Positions 15,401 to 30,100 of a DNA stretch of 64,000 nucleotides are shown in pieces (the first letter of the stretch is position 1; the number at the start of each line of letters is the position of its first letter). Under the pieces are notes generated by a model. It ran no database searches. It was given only the letters and a program-made list of their open reading frames with translations, and was not told where the DNA came from. This stretch comes from Pholis gunnellus (Eukaryota; Chordata; Actinopteri; Perciformes; Pholidae): positions 23,054,714 through 23,118,713 of the forward strand of contig OU342808.1 of NCBI GenBank assembly GCA_910591455.2, read 5' to 3'. Made by a program: the position numbers and the translations under genes.

Positions 15401-18400
15401 GGATGTAACAAAGGCTGGGTTTAAAGTACTTACATACACTCGGCTTTGCAAATGTTTTATGAGGAAAGAAATGCATTCAACACATTCTTTAGAGCTCAAG
15501 TATACACACACGGTGCTTTGGTGAGTCACAGTGAACATAAAGACAACAGGTTGCCCACACACACACACACACTCGACGTACAGGAGTGCAGTGAGTTGCT
15601 TGTGAAGATCTTTTTTGACAACTGCATCCATTTTTTCCCCCCAAATTCCTGCAGAATTTATGTCAGATCTTTGGTTGAGTGATGATGTTGTCAAATAGGT
15701 TCTTTACACCAGAATTTATATAAATCACTTTTAATTAAGGTGCTCAATACGGAATTCAGAGCATATCTTTTGCCTCCACATGGCTCTTAATAGAGACAGC
15801 TGCTCGCAGCTAACGGCGCTAAACAGTGCTGACAGGGCTAACAGCACACCTGAGGTGGGATAGGGCAACGGGTGGGCAATTATTTTTCCCAAGGCGGAAA
15901 ATATTATGATCAGTGGTGGAATAGAACAAAGTATATTTGCTTAAGTACTGTACTTATGTACAAATTCAAGGTACTTTACTTGAGTTTTTCCATTTTGTTC
16001 AGCTTTGTACAGGCAGCTTTAGTTACTTGTTACTTTAAACTTTATAGTTTTTCAAACCTTTCCTAACTACCCAAACTGTACAACAGAGTATAAAGGAGTT
16101 AATAAACTCCCCCTTAAACATTTGCAGCAGGAATAATGATCCCAAAAATATACATATGTAATAACCATATATAATAGTAAACAGACAGGGATCATGTTTC
16201 TGCTAAATTAGTACTTTTATTACTATTGTTTGCAATCCAATGACCTCATTTTTTGTTTTTCAGTTCAGTGGAGAAATCTGGTCTGTGTTGGGCTTGAACG
16301 AGTGAACTGAAGTCTGGATCTGGATTTGGATTTGTTCAACTTCATCACGGAGAATGTTTGTTCACATATGTAGGTAGATCCCAAGAGAACCACGGAGACT
16401 GGGAGAAGTTCGGATTACAGCACACAGAGAGGAAGAGCGACGTCATTCTCTGCACAAGACGCCATTACTCCACTATATCTTTACATTACAAACTGTTTTT
16501 GCAATAATAATGCCCTGAATCCAATATATAGAATCTTACAGAGGTAGATATAATAAGATTTCTGTTCTGCTTAGTGGGAGGGATCCGTACCGATTCTGGA
16601 TCAACCGAGGTCCGTTACACCACTACTTCTGCTACCTATTGACTTTCTTACAATGTGCTAAAACAACTACAAATATTTGACTGCGGGTACACGAGTATGA
16701 ATAGAGATAATTAGACACGCACAGTGCATTTTGGAGGAATCCCACGAGGAGTATTTTGTGTTACAATGTGTGTCGTGTGTCCAGGATGCAAGCAGCCGAG
16801 CTGATAGCTACCTTTTTAAAGTTGCTGTGCTTGCTGGTCCCCTGCTCGGCGTTCTGGTTGTGAATGATGTCCAGAGGAGTCTCCCTCTCTTTCATCTTCA
16901 GACTTTCAATCTCGGTCTTCAGCTCATTCAGCTGCTGCTGCAGGTGCTTGCTCTTCTCCATGTACTCCACCCTAAACATGATCAAATGGCAGGTTGGGAG
17001 ACAGTTTAATAGATTCTATGTCCCCATTAGACCTGGCTTTAATAGCTGAATCATTCCTCGCCATTATATGGCGTCCTTGTTTTACTCTTCTTAATAGGGG
17101 CAAAGGCATAAAGCAATAACCATTATTGAGAGTCATGAAGCTCATAATGTTGTCTAATACCCAATAACCCAAACAATCAATGATTTGTAAAAACATTGTA
17201 ATACCAGAGAACCTGAAAGAGCTGTATGCATTAGTAGATGGCGAAAGAGAGCGAAGATTTTACAAAATAATGGGAAAAATAGTGACATTTTTTGGAAAAA
17301 TCCCGCTGGCCACTATTTTCGTCAATGTATTACATTTTGTATCTCTATATTCCATCGCAGTCTTTCTTCCTCTTATGAACAGTTACTCACCAATTGAGGA
17401 GCTGCAATCTCTCCGCTCACCTGCCTTTATTTCAAAAACCTAATCACCTAATTACAGTACACGACAACAAAGACCCAGATAATGTATTCAACTCCACAGC
17501 CATGGGTCATATTTCTGAGTCCAAGTGCAGTTTTTTTCCCCCTGTCTGCAATCACCGATAAACGCTGGAACGCTGGCAGTGACATCAGTGACAGCTAATG
17601 CTGTGGGTCAATTGCCTGAACTCCTGAATCAAAATGTGCATATTAAAAAGTGATTTTGCTCCTGAATCGAGTTAGATCTTTCTCAAACGCATTTAAAAAA
17701 TTACTCTAAAATAGATATTCATTAGAGATATGATCCCGTCTGCAGAATAACACATCAAATTTAGCTGAGGCCCAAAATATCAGGCAGCATCATGCAGAGC
17801 CGAGGCCGGCCACTCACTTCTCCTTCTCGATCTCCATGGAGAGGCGTTTCATGTCGGTATCTTTAAAGTCAAAGCTGAGGTTCTCCCTGCTGAAGCTCAG
17901 GTCGCGAGGCATGCTGTCAGATTGCAGTCCAGGGCCCTGGGAGGGGAGATGGAAAGAGAGATTAGAGGAAAGGAGGCGATGTAGACGCATTGACAGGAGG
18001 AAAAAAACTGAAAATGGGGCAGAATAAAGAAGAGGAGGGAGCGATGGAGAAAGAAAAAGCACAGAGGAAAAGACAGGAAGGGTAAAATAAGTGCACATAG
18101 GATGAGATAGATGGCCATTTGATGGACACAGATCAAGAACACACAAATACATATGCTTTCAGATCCTGACCAAATGTCAGAAATGCATTGGCCACATGTC
18201 ACCTCAGGAGTCGGCTGGAAAGGAAGTGAACCTAGTGCACAATATAAATGTAAATTCATATTGGTTGGCCTGTGAATCCAAACTACAGTGTGGATATACT
18301 CAACCTAAATACGGTCTGGCCGAGCACAGAAGGCAATTTGACCATGTCCGGCGGAAATAGGAACGGAAAGTTATGCGTACTTGTGCAAATGTATGTGTGT

Positions 18401-18651
18401 GTGTGTAGATACGTTTTCTTGCATGAGCTGATGAACTGTATAGGGGAGTTCCAGTGGCAGCATGTCATTTATTTCTATGTTAAGGATCTGCATTCATAAG
18501 CGTACAAGCTAGTATTTCTCTATCGACGGCCAGCATCTTAATATGTATCTAGGAATGTGTGTGTGTCTGAATGTGCAGTGTGTGGGTTTTTAGCATGTTG
18601 GAAGCTCTTGCGTGGGCTGCCTTATGTGCTGCCTGTTCTTACGCAAGTAAC

Positions 18652-18684
<33 letters not shown>

Positions 18685-21159
18685 TGTGTGTGTGTGTGTG
18701 TGCTATTGGCAGTCAAGCTAAAACTATATGGCCATTGCAATACCAGTAGCCGTTTGCTGCTGATACTCCTGTGGGGTGCTACTGCATGAGCATTCGTGCA
18801 AGTATTGCATAATCTATGAATCTATGTGTGTTATGCCTGGTCTGTTTTATGCGAGGCTGTTTACATCTGTTTATATAGTTGATCATCTTATTTACTTTCA
18901 ATTAATCCCTTTATTTGTGTCTTTAATTATAAAAGAATTAAGGAATGTCCATCAGAATTGACCACAGCCCACGTGAGAGACGTCTTGAAATTGCACTCTT
19001 TGTCTGACCAGCTCGATGTCTCTCTTTTCTTATTGTTGATCATTTTTATTAGATTAGACATATTAAAACATGTATCCATTTTTCAATCATGTAAATTACA
19101 TTACATTTCCACTAATGTTAATTCAAGTGTAGAGCTGCAACTATTCGTTGATCAAAAGAAAATCAAATTGGCTGATATTTATCAACATTTAATGGTTCCA
19201 GGTTTTCAAATGTGAGAATTTGCGGCTTTCGTTGGTCTTATGAATAGAGGATTTATTATTTTTGGGTTTTGGACTGTTGGTTGGAGAAGACAAGACATTT
19301 GAAAACATCTCTTTGTGCGGTGGAAGATTGTAATTGTTTTTCTAATGTTTTATAGATTAAATGATTCATTGATGACGTAAGGAATTGTTAGTTGCAGCCC
19401 TATTAATATGCACTGTCACTAATTAATCAAACACTGTGTGTTTGTTGAGTATGTGTGTGTCTGTTTTAGGTCCGTTACCGCATAGACGGTCCTGCTGGTA
19501 ATCTCCAGCAGCTTGTGCTTTGCCCTGCGCTCCGACTCCTTGGCATCCTGCAGGTCCTGTTTCAGCTGCTCAGCCTCCTTGGCCCTAAGAGAAAAAAAAA
19601 CGACAGACATATGCAGTTAATACTTTAATTCACCTCCCAATCCTTCAAAGGGAGTAAGATTTATCTAAATTGAATCCCAATGTTATCTTACATAATCGCT
19701 ACGTCGGTACTCCACGAAGCGGGAACGTCACTTTGTTATTACCCAGGTGATCAATGTGTCGCCCGAGCAGACAATCATTTCTGACTCCATTATTTCACCA
19801 TTGAGCTGGCACACAGAGATGTAAGAATGTTATACGCAGGTGATTACATTTCTTTTGATTGTGTTCCTGAACACTCAGCAGTTCCTCGTTGATGTGGGGG
19901 AGCAACGTGCCTCAAGGGTTTGAGTGGACATAGTCATTTACATGTTGAGTGCCACAGGTTTAAATTTCTCTGTTTCAGAAAGTGCTCATCCAGAAATTGC
20001 AGTTGCTGGCAAGTGGTTAATGGTACCCATTTTAAATGAGTGCCTAATAAATTGCAGCGGCTGTGAAGTGATATTTTTAGCATCTGTGTTTTATTATGGA
20101 AACCACTCACGTTATTTTCTATGGGTTGTTATTTCCCAGGCTTGTCAGAGTCACTCATAAATCTGGTTATCCGTCTGACCTCTGAAGAAAGAAAAGCCAA
20201 CAGCAGATATAATAACTACTTGATTTGAACCGAATAACAGAAAGTGACAAAATGTCCTCTTAAGGCACAAATAAAACACAGATCGAAAAGTCCCTTCCAG
20301 CCCTGTGGAGCTTCAATGTGTAGTAACAGAGACAGTTTGATAGGGGACTCCCACCAGCAATCGATACAATTAAATAGCACAAATTAACTGCTGCACCTCG
20401 GAGGAGCAGAGCTGCTGAACAAAAGCTTTCTCCCTTTTTCCTTCTGAGTGCAGCAGTGGTGGCTGTAACCGCATGATTACCTGCTGCAGTGCGAGAACAA
20501 AGCCTTTAAAATGAAATGATTTTAAACACGTTAGAAGTTCTTTGATCGAGCTATTAACATGCAGCTGCGTTACCTAGCTCTATGCCCGCAGCATATCGAC
20601 CGACTTCTGTTCTGCTGAGCAAACCCAAATGCGGCGGCGTGTCGTTGCACCTTAGCATTAAACGGCATAGCAACTCAAGAAACATTTGGGAGGCTTATGA
20701 GTGGAGGAGGTTATTTAGGAACAGTGTTTCATGCGTCAATGTAAGATGTGGGGATAAGTAATTTAAGGATTTCAAAAAAACTATGCATGCGGAATTTGTG
20801 TTTGAGAGACAAAGCCACATAGCAGCCACAGCTGGAGCAGCATCACATTCACTGCAGCGTGGATGGCACTCTCCAATTCATCCACTTCTTCCTCCTCTCC
20901 CCACCTCCTTTCTGATTCCTCGGCCATCTTGAGGGCCAGCATCTCTGCCTCCAGCATCTTCTGCTCCATGAGCCGTCGCTCCTCCTGGCCACGGATGGCA
21001 GTCACTTTGATGCGCTGCATCTCCGTCTCGGCCTCGGCAGCTTTCTGGGCCAGCAGCTTTGCCTCTTCCTCCGCGATCTGGGCCTTCTCAGCCAGCAGGT
21101 CCGCCGTCTGCTCCGAACGCAGCTGGAGAGGAGCGGGAAGAGGAAGGTCAAAGATGAGA

Positions 21160-21192
<33 letters not shown>

Positions 21193-24100
21193 GGGAAAAC
21201 AAAGTTGATATGGGAGCGGAGGTGGGGGAAATGAGGCAACAGAGATGGAGTGAGCGACGGAAATTTGTACAGAGAAAGAGAGGAGTAAGAGGGGAAAGAG
21301 GGGTGTAGAGGGAGGGATGTGCATGAGTAAAGAAGGAGTGAAGGAGATTGACTGAGGGGAAAAAGGGAACAGTGAGACAATAAAGGGGAAGAACGAGCAA
21401 ATTACATTCAAAACCGGATACACAGGGAGGAAGTGAGGATGGTGTGAGAGGAGCGTAAGTTGATCAAATATTTCTTTCTGAAACTTGGAGTATATGCGAC
21501 GTAGGCAACAAAATGGTGGATTTTGGATTAAGCTAACCACGTGAATCTTACCAGTGCGTCGTTGGCCATGTGAGCCTCGTCCTGCAGCTGGATCAGCCTC
21601 CTTTTCAGCTCGTCCCTCGCTCTCTCTGCATCCTCCCGCAGCTGCTTCTCCCTTTGCAGACGCTGCCTCTCTACCTGAACGACACAGACGGGTGGAGTGT
21701 GGACAACGACGAGAGCATATGGTGGGAAAAATGAGTGGAAAGATGGAAAAAGGAAGGAAAAAAAACAAACAAAAGATGGATGGCTAACCCTACCCCACCT
21801 CCTCCTCTTTGTCTCTACCTGTTTTCTGGCCCTCTCCTCTCTGGCCTGAGACCTCATCTGTTGTACTTCAAGCGAGTCCACCCGCCGGCGGCGAATGAAC
21901 AGGTCATGGTTCCCGATACACAGCTGGAGGATCTGCACGGGAGAAACAAACCAAGAATGGACGCTACTGTATTCACAAACATGTCAAAATGTTTGGTATC
22001 CCAAAACCTCTAATTCGTTTGCTACTTTTGCTATTTTTCATCACCTTCACCACGAGAAATGATAAACGTCAATCATCTCAGCTAAACTCACCAACTTGTT
22101 GACTCTTAGCCGTGAGGAGTTGAACTTGAAAACGTTGGTTTTCTTGTCCACAGGTTTGATGGTAAACTAAACATTGAGACGACAAGAACACCATATTTTT
22201 GATCAAACCACAAAAGAAACACACACATCTGTAAGGCTGAGCAATATCTTTGAAATCAATATCACAATATTCATATAACAACGTATTTTCGAAGCAGCGA
22301 ACATGAGATAAAACCTCTTGATATGTTAGTTTTTCAAACCAATAAACTATAATACTTCAGTATCGCCTATATATAGCTCCATATTCAAGTCTTTATTACA
22401 ATGCAAGTGCTGTGCCGATAATTCTCCCACCTCCTTGTCGCTGTAGGAGATGTTGCGGATCTCATTCCACGGGAAGGAGCACTTGGGTGTCAGCCTGTTG
22501 TCCGGCTCGTAGATGTGCAGACCCAGGGCGTCCACTCCCAGAAGAAGACCTGTTCCCTTTTTATTCTAAACCACACGCAGCACAGTCAACAGAGCTTAGT
22601 GAGCAGACCATCTATCCAGCCAACATTTATTTGTGCTCGCATTCGACTGAGGTGTCATTGCGGTGGCTCTGCTCGCCAGAACTATTTGTTAGAGTTGAGC
22701 TGAACAAGAGCCAGTCTGGATTTGTTTACTTGAAAAAAAACATGCTACAGTGAATTACTTCAGCTTTTTGGTTGACTTGTTGGTGGTATTTTTTAAATGT
22801 CTCTGCCTTTTCGAGAATGCGCTGATCAAAGCCAGAGCCACCAGGTGAGCCTTTGTTTTTTTTATGGGTTGTGACAGGTTGGTTTTTATTATGACTCACC
22901 TGGAAAAAGATCCGGTGCCGAATAGCAGTTAATAACTTAATAACCCCAAAAACATTTCAAGTAATGCATTCAACTAAGGGACAATTTACAACAGCCGAGT
23001 CAGGCTTGCTATACCCCCCACTTCGTTTCATTACACCACAGTGAAATTGACTTGCCTCCTAATCTCCCATATTGGCTGACATTGTAAAGATATAGCAGAG
23101 CAGCATTGGCTCACCCTGATTAAAAAGTAATTGACGCCATACATGTCCAGATCCTGGGCTATTTTTAAATACTCCATCTCGGCTTCATCCCTGATTCAAA
23201 GACAGACGTAGAGAGAAAGAGATTGAGAGGGATCCAAGGGAATGGAGAGGGGAGGGGAGGGAGGGAGGAGAAGAGGGCAGGGAGGGAGGAGAAGAGAGGA
23301 GGGAGGGAGGAGAAGAGGGGAGGTGCAGAAGTGGAGAGAAAAAGGAGATCAGACCTTGTTTCCTCTGCTTTTGAGTGTAGCATCTGTCACGTTGTGTGAT
23401 CTGTAAAAACTCTGCCACATAGGTCTTGTGAGGGTGAAAACATAAGCACAGTACTGACACGAAACACAAGTATAAATCGCTAACAGGCTTTAGAGGTCAC
23501 GCTCGATGGAAGAGAAGACTTGTTTGGATGTCTCCAAGACTCTAAATACTGTGAGAGATAAATCAAACGCGTCAAACTCTTTTCTTCCTCTCTTTCTGCC
23601 GCCTGGTTGGCAGATCAGTTGTGATTTCAGCAACAAGAAAAAGGGCATTAGCATACTCAAAAATCAGGGCATGCATCTGACTAAACTTTTAATAACTTGC
23701 TGTTTGATATGGGTGGTGGGAAATTGATGAGTTAAGCTTCATCAAAGTTTAAACAGGCAAGATTGCATTATGCCAAGTAAACAAATCTAAACTAGGTTGG
23801 AGTACATTCTGACTTTGGAGTGGCTCTGAGGACATTTGATTGGCTTGATTAATGCTGTGGAAGTGTAAAGCGTTGGAGATGCGCTCCATGAAGAAGAACA
23901 TACAGATGCAAGCACGGCCAGTAAGCCAGTTACTTTGATGTTGTGCTGATTTTAAAAATGTATTTCTCATCAAGTTTAAAAAGAATAAGAGCCAAAATAA
24001 ACATGAAATGAATATTATATTTTATAGTATCAAAGAACCCAGTGCCAAATGTTTGGTCAGATTTGTAGTTTTGTTTGTCTTTGATGGAATAGTTCCTTCT

Positions 24101-27100
24101 CCGAAATCAATTTTGCTAATATATGTTTGCTCTTAAGGGCCGTTTGTGTTTAAACAACCACCAATATTTGAGCTAAACTAACCTATGTCGTTCAACGACT
24201 AAGAGGCTACAGCCACACTGCTTTGAGCTAAATGCTATGCGAAACACGCTAATGTTTTCCAGGTCTTAAGTTTATTTATCACGCTAACATTTGTTAATTA
24301 ACGTTCAACAGCTGATGCTGATGGGAATGTTTTGCAGGTAATTGGTCATAAAGCAAAGTTCAAATAACAAATGAGATCACCAAAGTTATTGCACTTCATT
24401 CTAAAGGGGGACATGAATCTGTGTACCAAATTTCATAATAATCCATCCCATAGACGTTGAGACATTTCACTCTAAATCCCAAATGTGGGAGGAGAAGTCA
24501 AAGGCAAAGCCTCTATTATATATCTTCTGGGAACCATGAGTGTATTTCCCAAATAAATGTCATAACAAGCCATTGAAAAGTTTGACTGAACAACAGACAG
24601 ACATTACAAAAAAAAATTGCAATTCTTCAAAAAACGTATCTCAAGACGAAAAGTTATTGTTGGAATTGATACCAAAACGCAGGTACTGTATTGTATTTTT
24701 TTTTTTATATATATATATATTGTAATGCTACCCAGTCCTAATGGAGGCCGCTGACTTCCCTCCTGTGCCCCCGTTACACTGCATTACTTACTAAACTATT
24801 GAAATGCTGAAGGTGTGAGGACTCCCCTCTCTCTGCTGGGGTTGAAAGGGTTATTGATCGGCACCAGCGAGTCAATTATCACTTTCAAAGTGCTGCGGCT
24901 CAGTTTTGTTTTAGAACTCCCTCTCCAGCTCCAAAACTCCCCGCATCCCTCACACTTACTCCCTGTCAATGTTCAGCTTAGTGGTGGAGCAAAGTGCAAA
25001 CACAGACAGGATTTCATTACTGTGTCATTTCAGATTCATGAAAGCAATTACAGCAACACAATTTTATAGTCCTTTCATTGTGATATATTTGCTCCTTACT
25101 GAACGATTGTCTTTTGAAAAATAGCATGAATTGTGTTTCTCTTGTGAATATTCATGTAATTACACTTTACAATGAGTTACAGGCAGTGGTGCGCCGTGTA
25201 TGTTTTTGGTCAAAAGAACTTCATCAATGCTCCTTTTGAAAAACGTCCCTACAGAAAGAACTTTTTGCATCTCGTTGCATTAAACATTTCTTGTGAAACC
25301 ACGTTTTAAGCCCATCCTATGTGAATTGGAAATTTGCTGACGACTGCGAAACTTCACAGTGCAGCGGATCTTTACCTCGTCCTTCCCCTGTGCTCTGCAT
25401 AACACGCTGTGATCCTCTCCTCCCACATCTCTGCAGTCATCTGGTACAAGTTGATAACCTGCAATTTTTGGAAAGGCAAACATCAATATACTTGAATGCG
25501 TGCAGAGAATTCAGTGTACAGTGGATCATAATGCAGGTTTATGCAAAGACTAATACGCATCTTCACTCATCGATGACATTAAGAAACACCCAGCTGTTGC
25601 TCACCCTCTTTGGAAGCAGGTCCTCTTCAGCCAAGAAGCCGGGTTTGTGAACATTGGGGTCGTAGTCTCCGTACTGTAAAATAGAGCACAAGGGCCTGAA
25701 AGGATTAAAATCACTCCAAACTAACGGCCGCTATCCAGCTTCCCTCCGATAACAGGACAGACTATGTCTCTCCCGGGAGCTGTTCGTGAAATGAAACTAC
25801 AGCACCCGTAAGAAAAGAGGTCTCTTGGAGAATGAATGGAGGCTGCTCTGCCATCGTGTCATTTTACATGAAGCTACCGTTTCAAAAGCGGGCTGTGTAT
25901 TTACAGAAGCAGGTTAACTTGAATGTTTAGCAATATATGCACATTGCGGTGTGCCCTGCCGCATGTTTTTTAAATGCTGTTATCTTTTGTGAAAATCTAA
26001 TTGTATCAAAGAGTTTTCACATTTTGTGCAATGCATATGTCCCCACACCTTATCGAGTCACGATGTATGCATGAGATGCGCATGTCAACCTTAGTAAGGA
26101 ATCTAATATTTAGTTTTTTTTCCTGCACTGGTTTTACTCAAAGGTTTGTTCTTATATCATTCATAGCATGATTTATACAACATTGTATTTCCCAAAACAT
26201 GGCAAAAATAGTGTTTTAAATAGCTGTCAGTATTTGCTGATTGATAGAGTGATAAAAGAAAGACATCTAAAATTCCCTTATTCCCAAAATGAAACAATCA
26301 TTTCAAACCTGGCTTTATCCGATGTTCAGATGTTGGTTCGGGAAATGTATGCACGTAGCATTTATTCAATAAGATAATGCACAAATTCAAACATACAATT
26401 TCAGAAAACTTGTAACACAAAAAAGAATTGTCTTAATCAACTGGGGAAGTATCATGATGGCATCTATTGGTACATGTGTTACCGTATTCACCCGTAGTGT
26501 CTCTCCTCACACTCAAGAGTGAAAAAATGAATAAATAAAAAGGGTTGAGGAGAAGTCTTTGACTTTGAAGGGCTGACACCAAAAATTGGTACATCGTCCT
26601 GATGGATTCCTCCCTCAATGACTATTGCTCTTTAGGTTTCTACCTCGGTAGGAAATAGGAAGTCTCGTTCCCTAAATCATTCTGAGCCTGACACCAAAAA
26701 GAAAAAGGTTCCTTGTAGCGTAAAAAAAACAAAAAACCTTCTGATGCCATAGTAATTGCATTCAAAATGTCATTGCTGTGTCACCTTGAGTTGGCCCGCT
26801 ACCTGAAGGAGGAGGAGAATATACACAACAAAGAAATTGTCTCAGAAAGACTGGAAGCGACTGAAACCGTAACCACTTATTTGGATGCGACATTGTGATT
26901 GGAAGGGGGAAAAAAACCCACAATTGAGTGCTTAAACAACGACAAGAGATTACAAATGCAACTTTGAGCACATTGATTATATTATTTAAAGGTGCTTTTG
27001 CAAATTTGCACACAGCAAATTAGAACCGTTCACCACTTGTGTCGCTTTAATTAACTAACTCATTCTATGTTGTTTTGGTTATAGTGCTACTTCTATTATG

Positions 27101-30100
27101 AGGTGTAATTTGATTTTATTCTTCTGCACGTGTCTGAAAACCGTACTTTACGGACCTGAATTTAATAAGCTCAACACACCGACTGGTCATCCTGGAGCAG
27201 CGCTAACAGAGTGGAGAGGCTGAGGGCCATTTAATTAGATCCTTTCCCTTTAAGTTTCCCATCTTGCAGCTTCGACTCCCTCAGTTCCTCACCTGTTTGT
27301 TTGTAACCGCTACATAATGGATGATATCTAGACGTATAGAGGCACCATGGGCTTCAGCTCAGGCATTTTGACAGTGACAGCGCTCTGATTACACACCTTT
27401 CTTCCAATTATTTCAAACAACAAGGGACGACGATGTGTCAACAGTTATCACCAGCGGTGACCATTGACTAATGGGTATATTGTGTTCAACGGATCCATTT
27501 ACAGCCTTTAATTCAGAAATACAGATTTCTCATAGCTAGCCATAAAAAAAAACACTCTAAAGCTAAGACAACTGTGCAAAGGTCTCTGAGGTTTGAGCAT
27601 CACTCTTACTTTTCCTCCAGCACCAGCGTGGTTTTGAGGGACATGACTTGACAAATATTGCATAGATTTCCATGAAATTTAGTCCCCCTCAGGATGAATT
27701 GTGTTGGTGATGTATGTATTCACAATGTAATATATATACAGACTGTATATATACTACATCTATATACAGTATATTGCATCTTTCTATATTTACACTTTTC
27801 AAAATGATTTCCCTTCTCAGGTTACACTTCATGCCTAAAAACTGTGACTGAATTGAAATGACTGTCCAGCAGGCGGAAATAAAATGTCTATATCATTTCA
27901 TTTCTACCCCTCATTGTGACGCTGGCTCGCCGAGGCTGTGGCGGGCCTCGATATTGTGTCAGTTAAATCAGATGAGCGATGAAGGATTTACATAATCTCA
28001 AGGCAAAGCCGACAAATTCCGCAAGTATTAAACAGCATATTGTGTGGGCCAGATTGAAACTGAAAAGTGCCCCTCTGTTAAGCTTTATGCTGTTTACACA
28101 GATTGGAAATGTATCTCAATTACATCCAATCTGTGTCACACGCTGTGAGGGGACAAAAAGGAAAAACAGATCGTGACACGGCTACAAAGCAAACACGCTG
28201 CAGCCTAGAAGCTAAACTAAAGATGTATAGTTTAGGTAGAACTCTTGTTGAAGCCCCCTTTAAACCACAGTGATTCCCCACCAGTGTCAAACATTCCCCA
28301 TTAGCTTGTCGTGTCCCTCCACACTCGGCTGGACAGGCGTCTCCTCGCCTTCCGTGGCGTTGTGGCTGAGGGAGCCGTCCTCACTCCCTCCCTCCTCAGC
28401 CTCCACGCCAGAGTGACTCTCATTTTTCCGGAGGGGCTGTTTCTTGAACATTCCCCGTCAACACCTCCTTGAAGGCTCTGCACCCGCTCTGAATAAAGAG
28501 CAGGAGGCGCTGAGACCTCGGCTCAACTGTTGGCTGGCAGAGCGTTCACATGCAATTTCCCACAGAAAAAAAGTTAAATCTGATGACTTTGAACATTTAA
28601 TACATTATCAAAGGGTTTCTCACATACTGGGAACTTCATGTGCTGTCTTAAAGAGGGTTCAAGTCTGAAGAGAACACCTTGGCCTTTATGAAACTACAGT
28701 TTTTTCGTCTTTTTTCAGACATTTTATCATCTAAATAATGAATCAATTAATCAACAAAAGTAATGGCAGATGAATCATGGGAAATAATTGTGAGTTGCCC
28801 TAAAAAACATATTAAAGCATTTCATAAATATAATGTGGCTAAACATTTTTACTGTTCAATATAATAGGAAAACAATAATTATGATGGATAATAATCAACT
28901 GTAGATGAACGTTCAATGCTTCATATGGGTGCAGTCAACGTTCGTATATTGTATAATGGTACATACAGTGTCATTGCAGACTTAATACCGTACGAACTTC
29001 TATATTTCTGGGGGAATGAGTGAGGAAACAATAAGAGTGTCTCTGGTGGACTGAGGTCTTGAGATCTTACTGTTGGCGCATCTGTGTTCAAGGTGAAATA
29101 ACTGTAAGGAAGTCAGTTAGAGCATTCGTGCTCCACTATTCCTAACTTGTATTGTCGCCTTCATTCATGCACTCTCTGTGAGGTAATGTCAGTCGGCTTT
29201 CATGACACCCGAGTGCGTTTGTTATGAATTATCAACATTTTTTTACCCACGACTGGAAACTGATTACACACACGGATTCTGCGTGGGAGAACAGTCATTA
29301 TTCACTTCTTTTAAAAATGAATGCTGTCTTGGAGTACGTCTTTACTCTCTCCTTATTGCCATCTTCAGGCATAATCATGATTAAATATGAGCAAAAGGTA
29401 ACAAAGTAGATCCCCACTGTGTGTGATATACTCAACTGTACGGGTTACCCAGCGGTGCCGCACAATGAAAAACCTCAAGACGAGAGGGAAATAATGGAGG
29501 GAAAGTCTGCCAAAAAGCTTTCCGGCAGCTGCACTGCTTAACGAGTACCTATCTCCCCCCTTTTACGATGCCAATTTACTCACGTTGGCTCTAATCAAAG
29601 TGGACTGCTGATTAGATGAAAACAGATTGTGGCCCCATATTTTGCACCGGGTCCCGATCGAGGGCGCTGACAGCAGAGAGCACGGGGCTCAGGCTCATTT
29701 GCTGATTTTTCTTCATCCACGCGGTCTCTTTTTAACCTAGGCCTATTAAATTGGCACGGGAAAGGCAAATCTCTGAGGGCTCCTTGCCAAACCTTTGAGG
29801 TAGAGCTCCGGTCTCACTAGACCCTGTCCGCCTGTCAGAAAAGCTGCACCTCACTCTCCTTATCTTTTTCTTGGGGGATTTCAGAGAGATGGGATCCTTC
29901 AACCAAAACGGCTGAGATCGCCGGGGGTTTATTAAGGGAGCTCTTTCCTGTGGAGTGCTTTCCATTAGACTTCAGGTAACGTGTGGTTTGATCCTCAACC
30001 AATAAATCAATGAAGGATTTCCTACGGCGCGCTTTCATACGGGATAACGCAGCTTCTAGTGCTCATAGAGGATGCTTAATGCGAGGCGTCGCAACGAAAA

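Noticed and set aside
20781..21380. 199-codon open frame, minus strand
   Set aside because: Only the part matching the exon 21122-20905 is merlin; the rest is translated intron, including proline runs from the poly-C tract.
21148..21768. 206-codon open frame, minus strand
   Set aside because: An off-frame reading of nf2 exon 11 joined to intron sequence; no domain.
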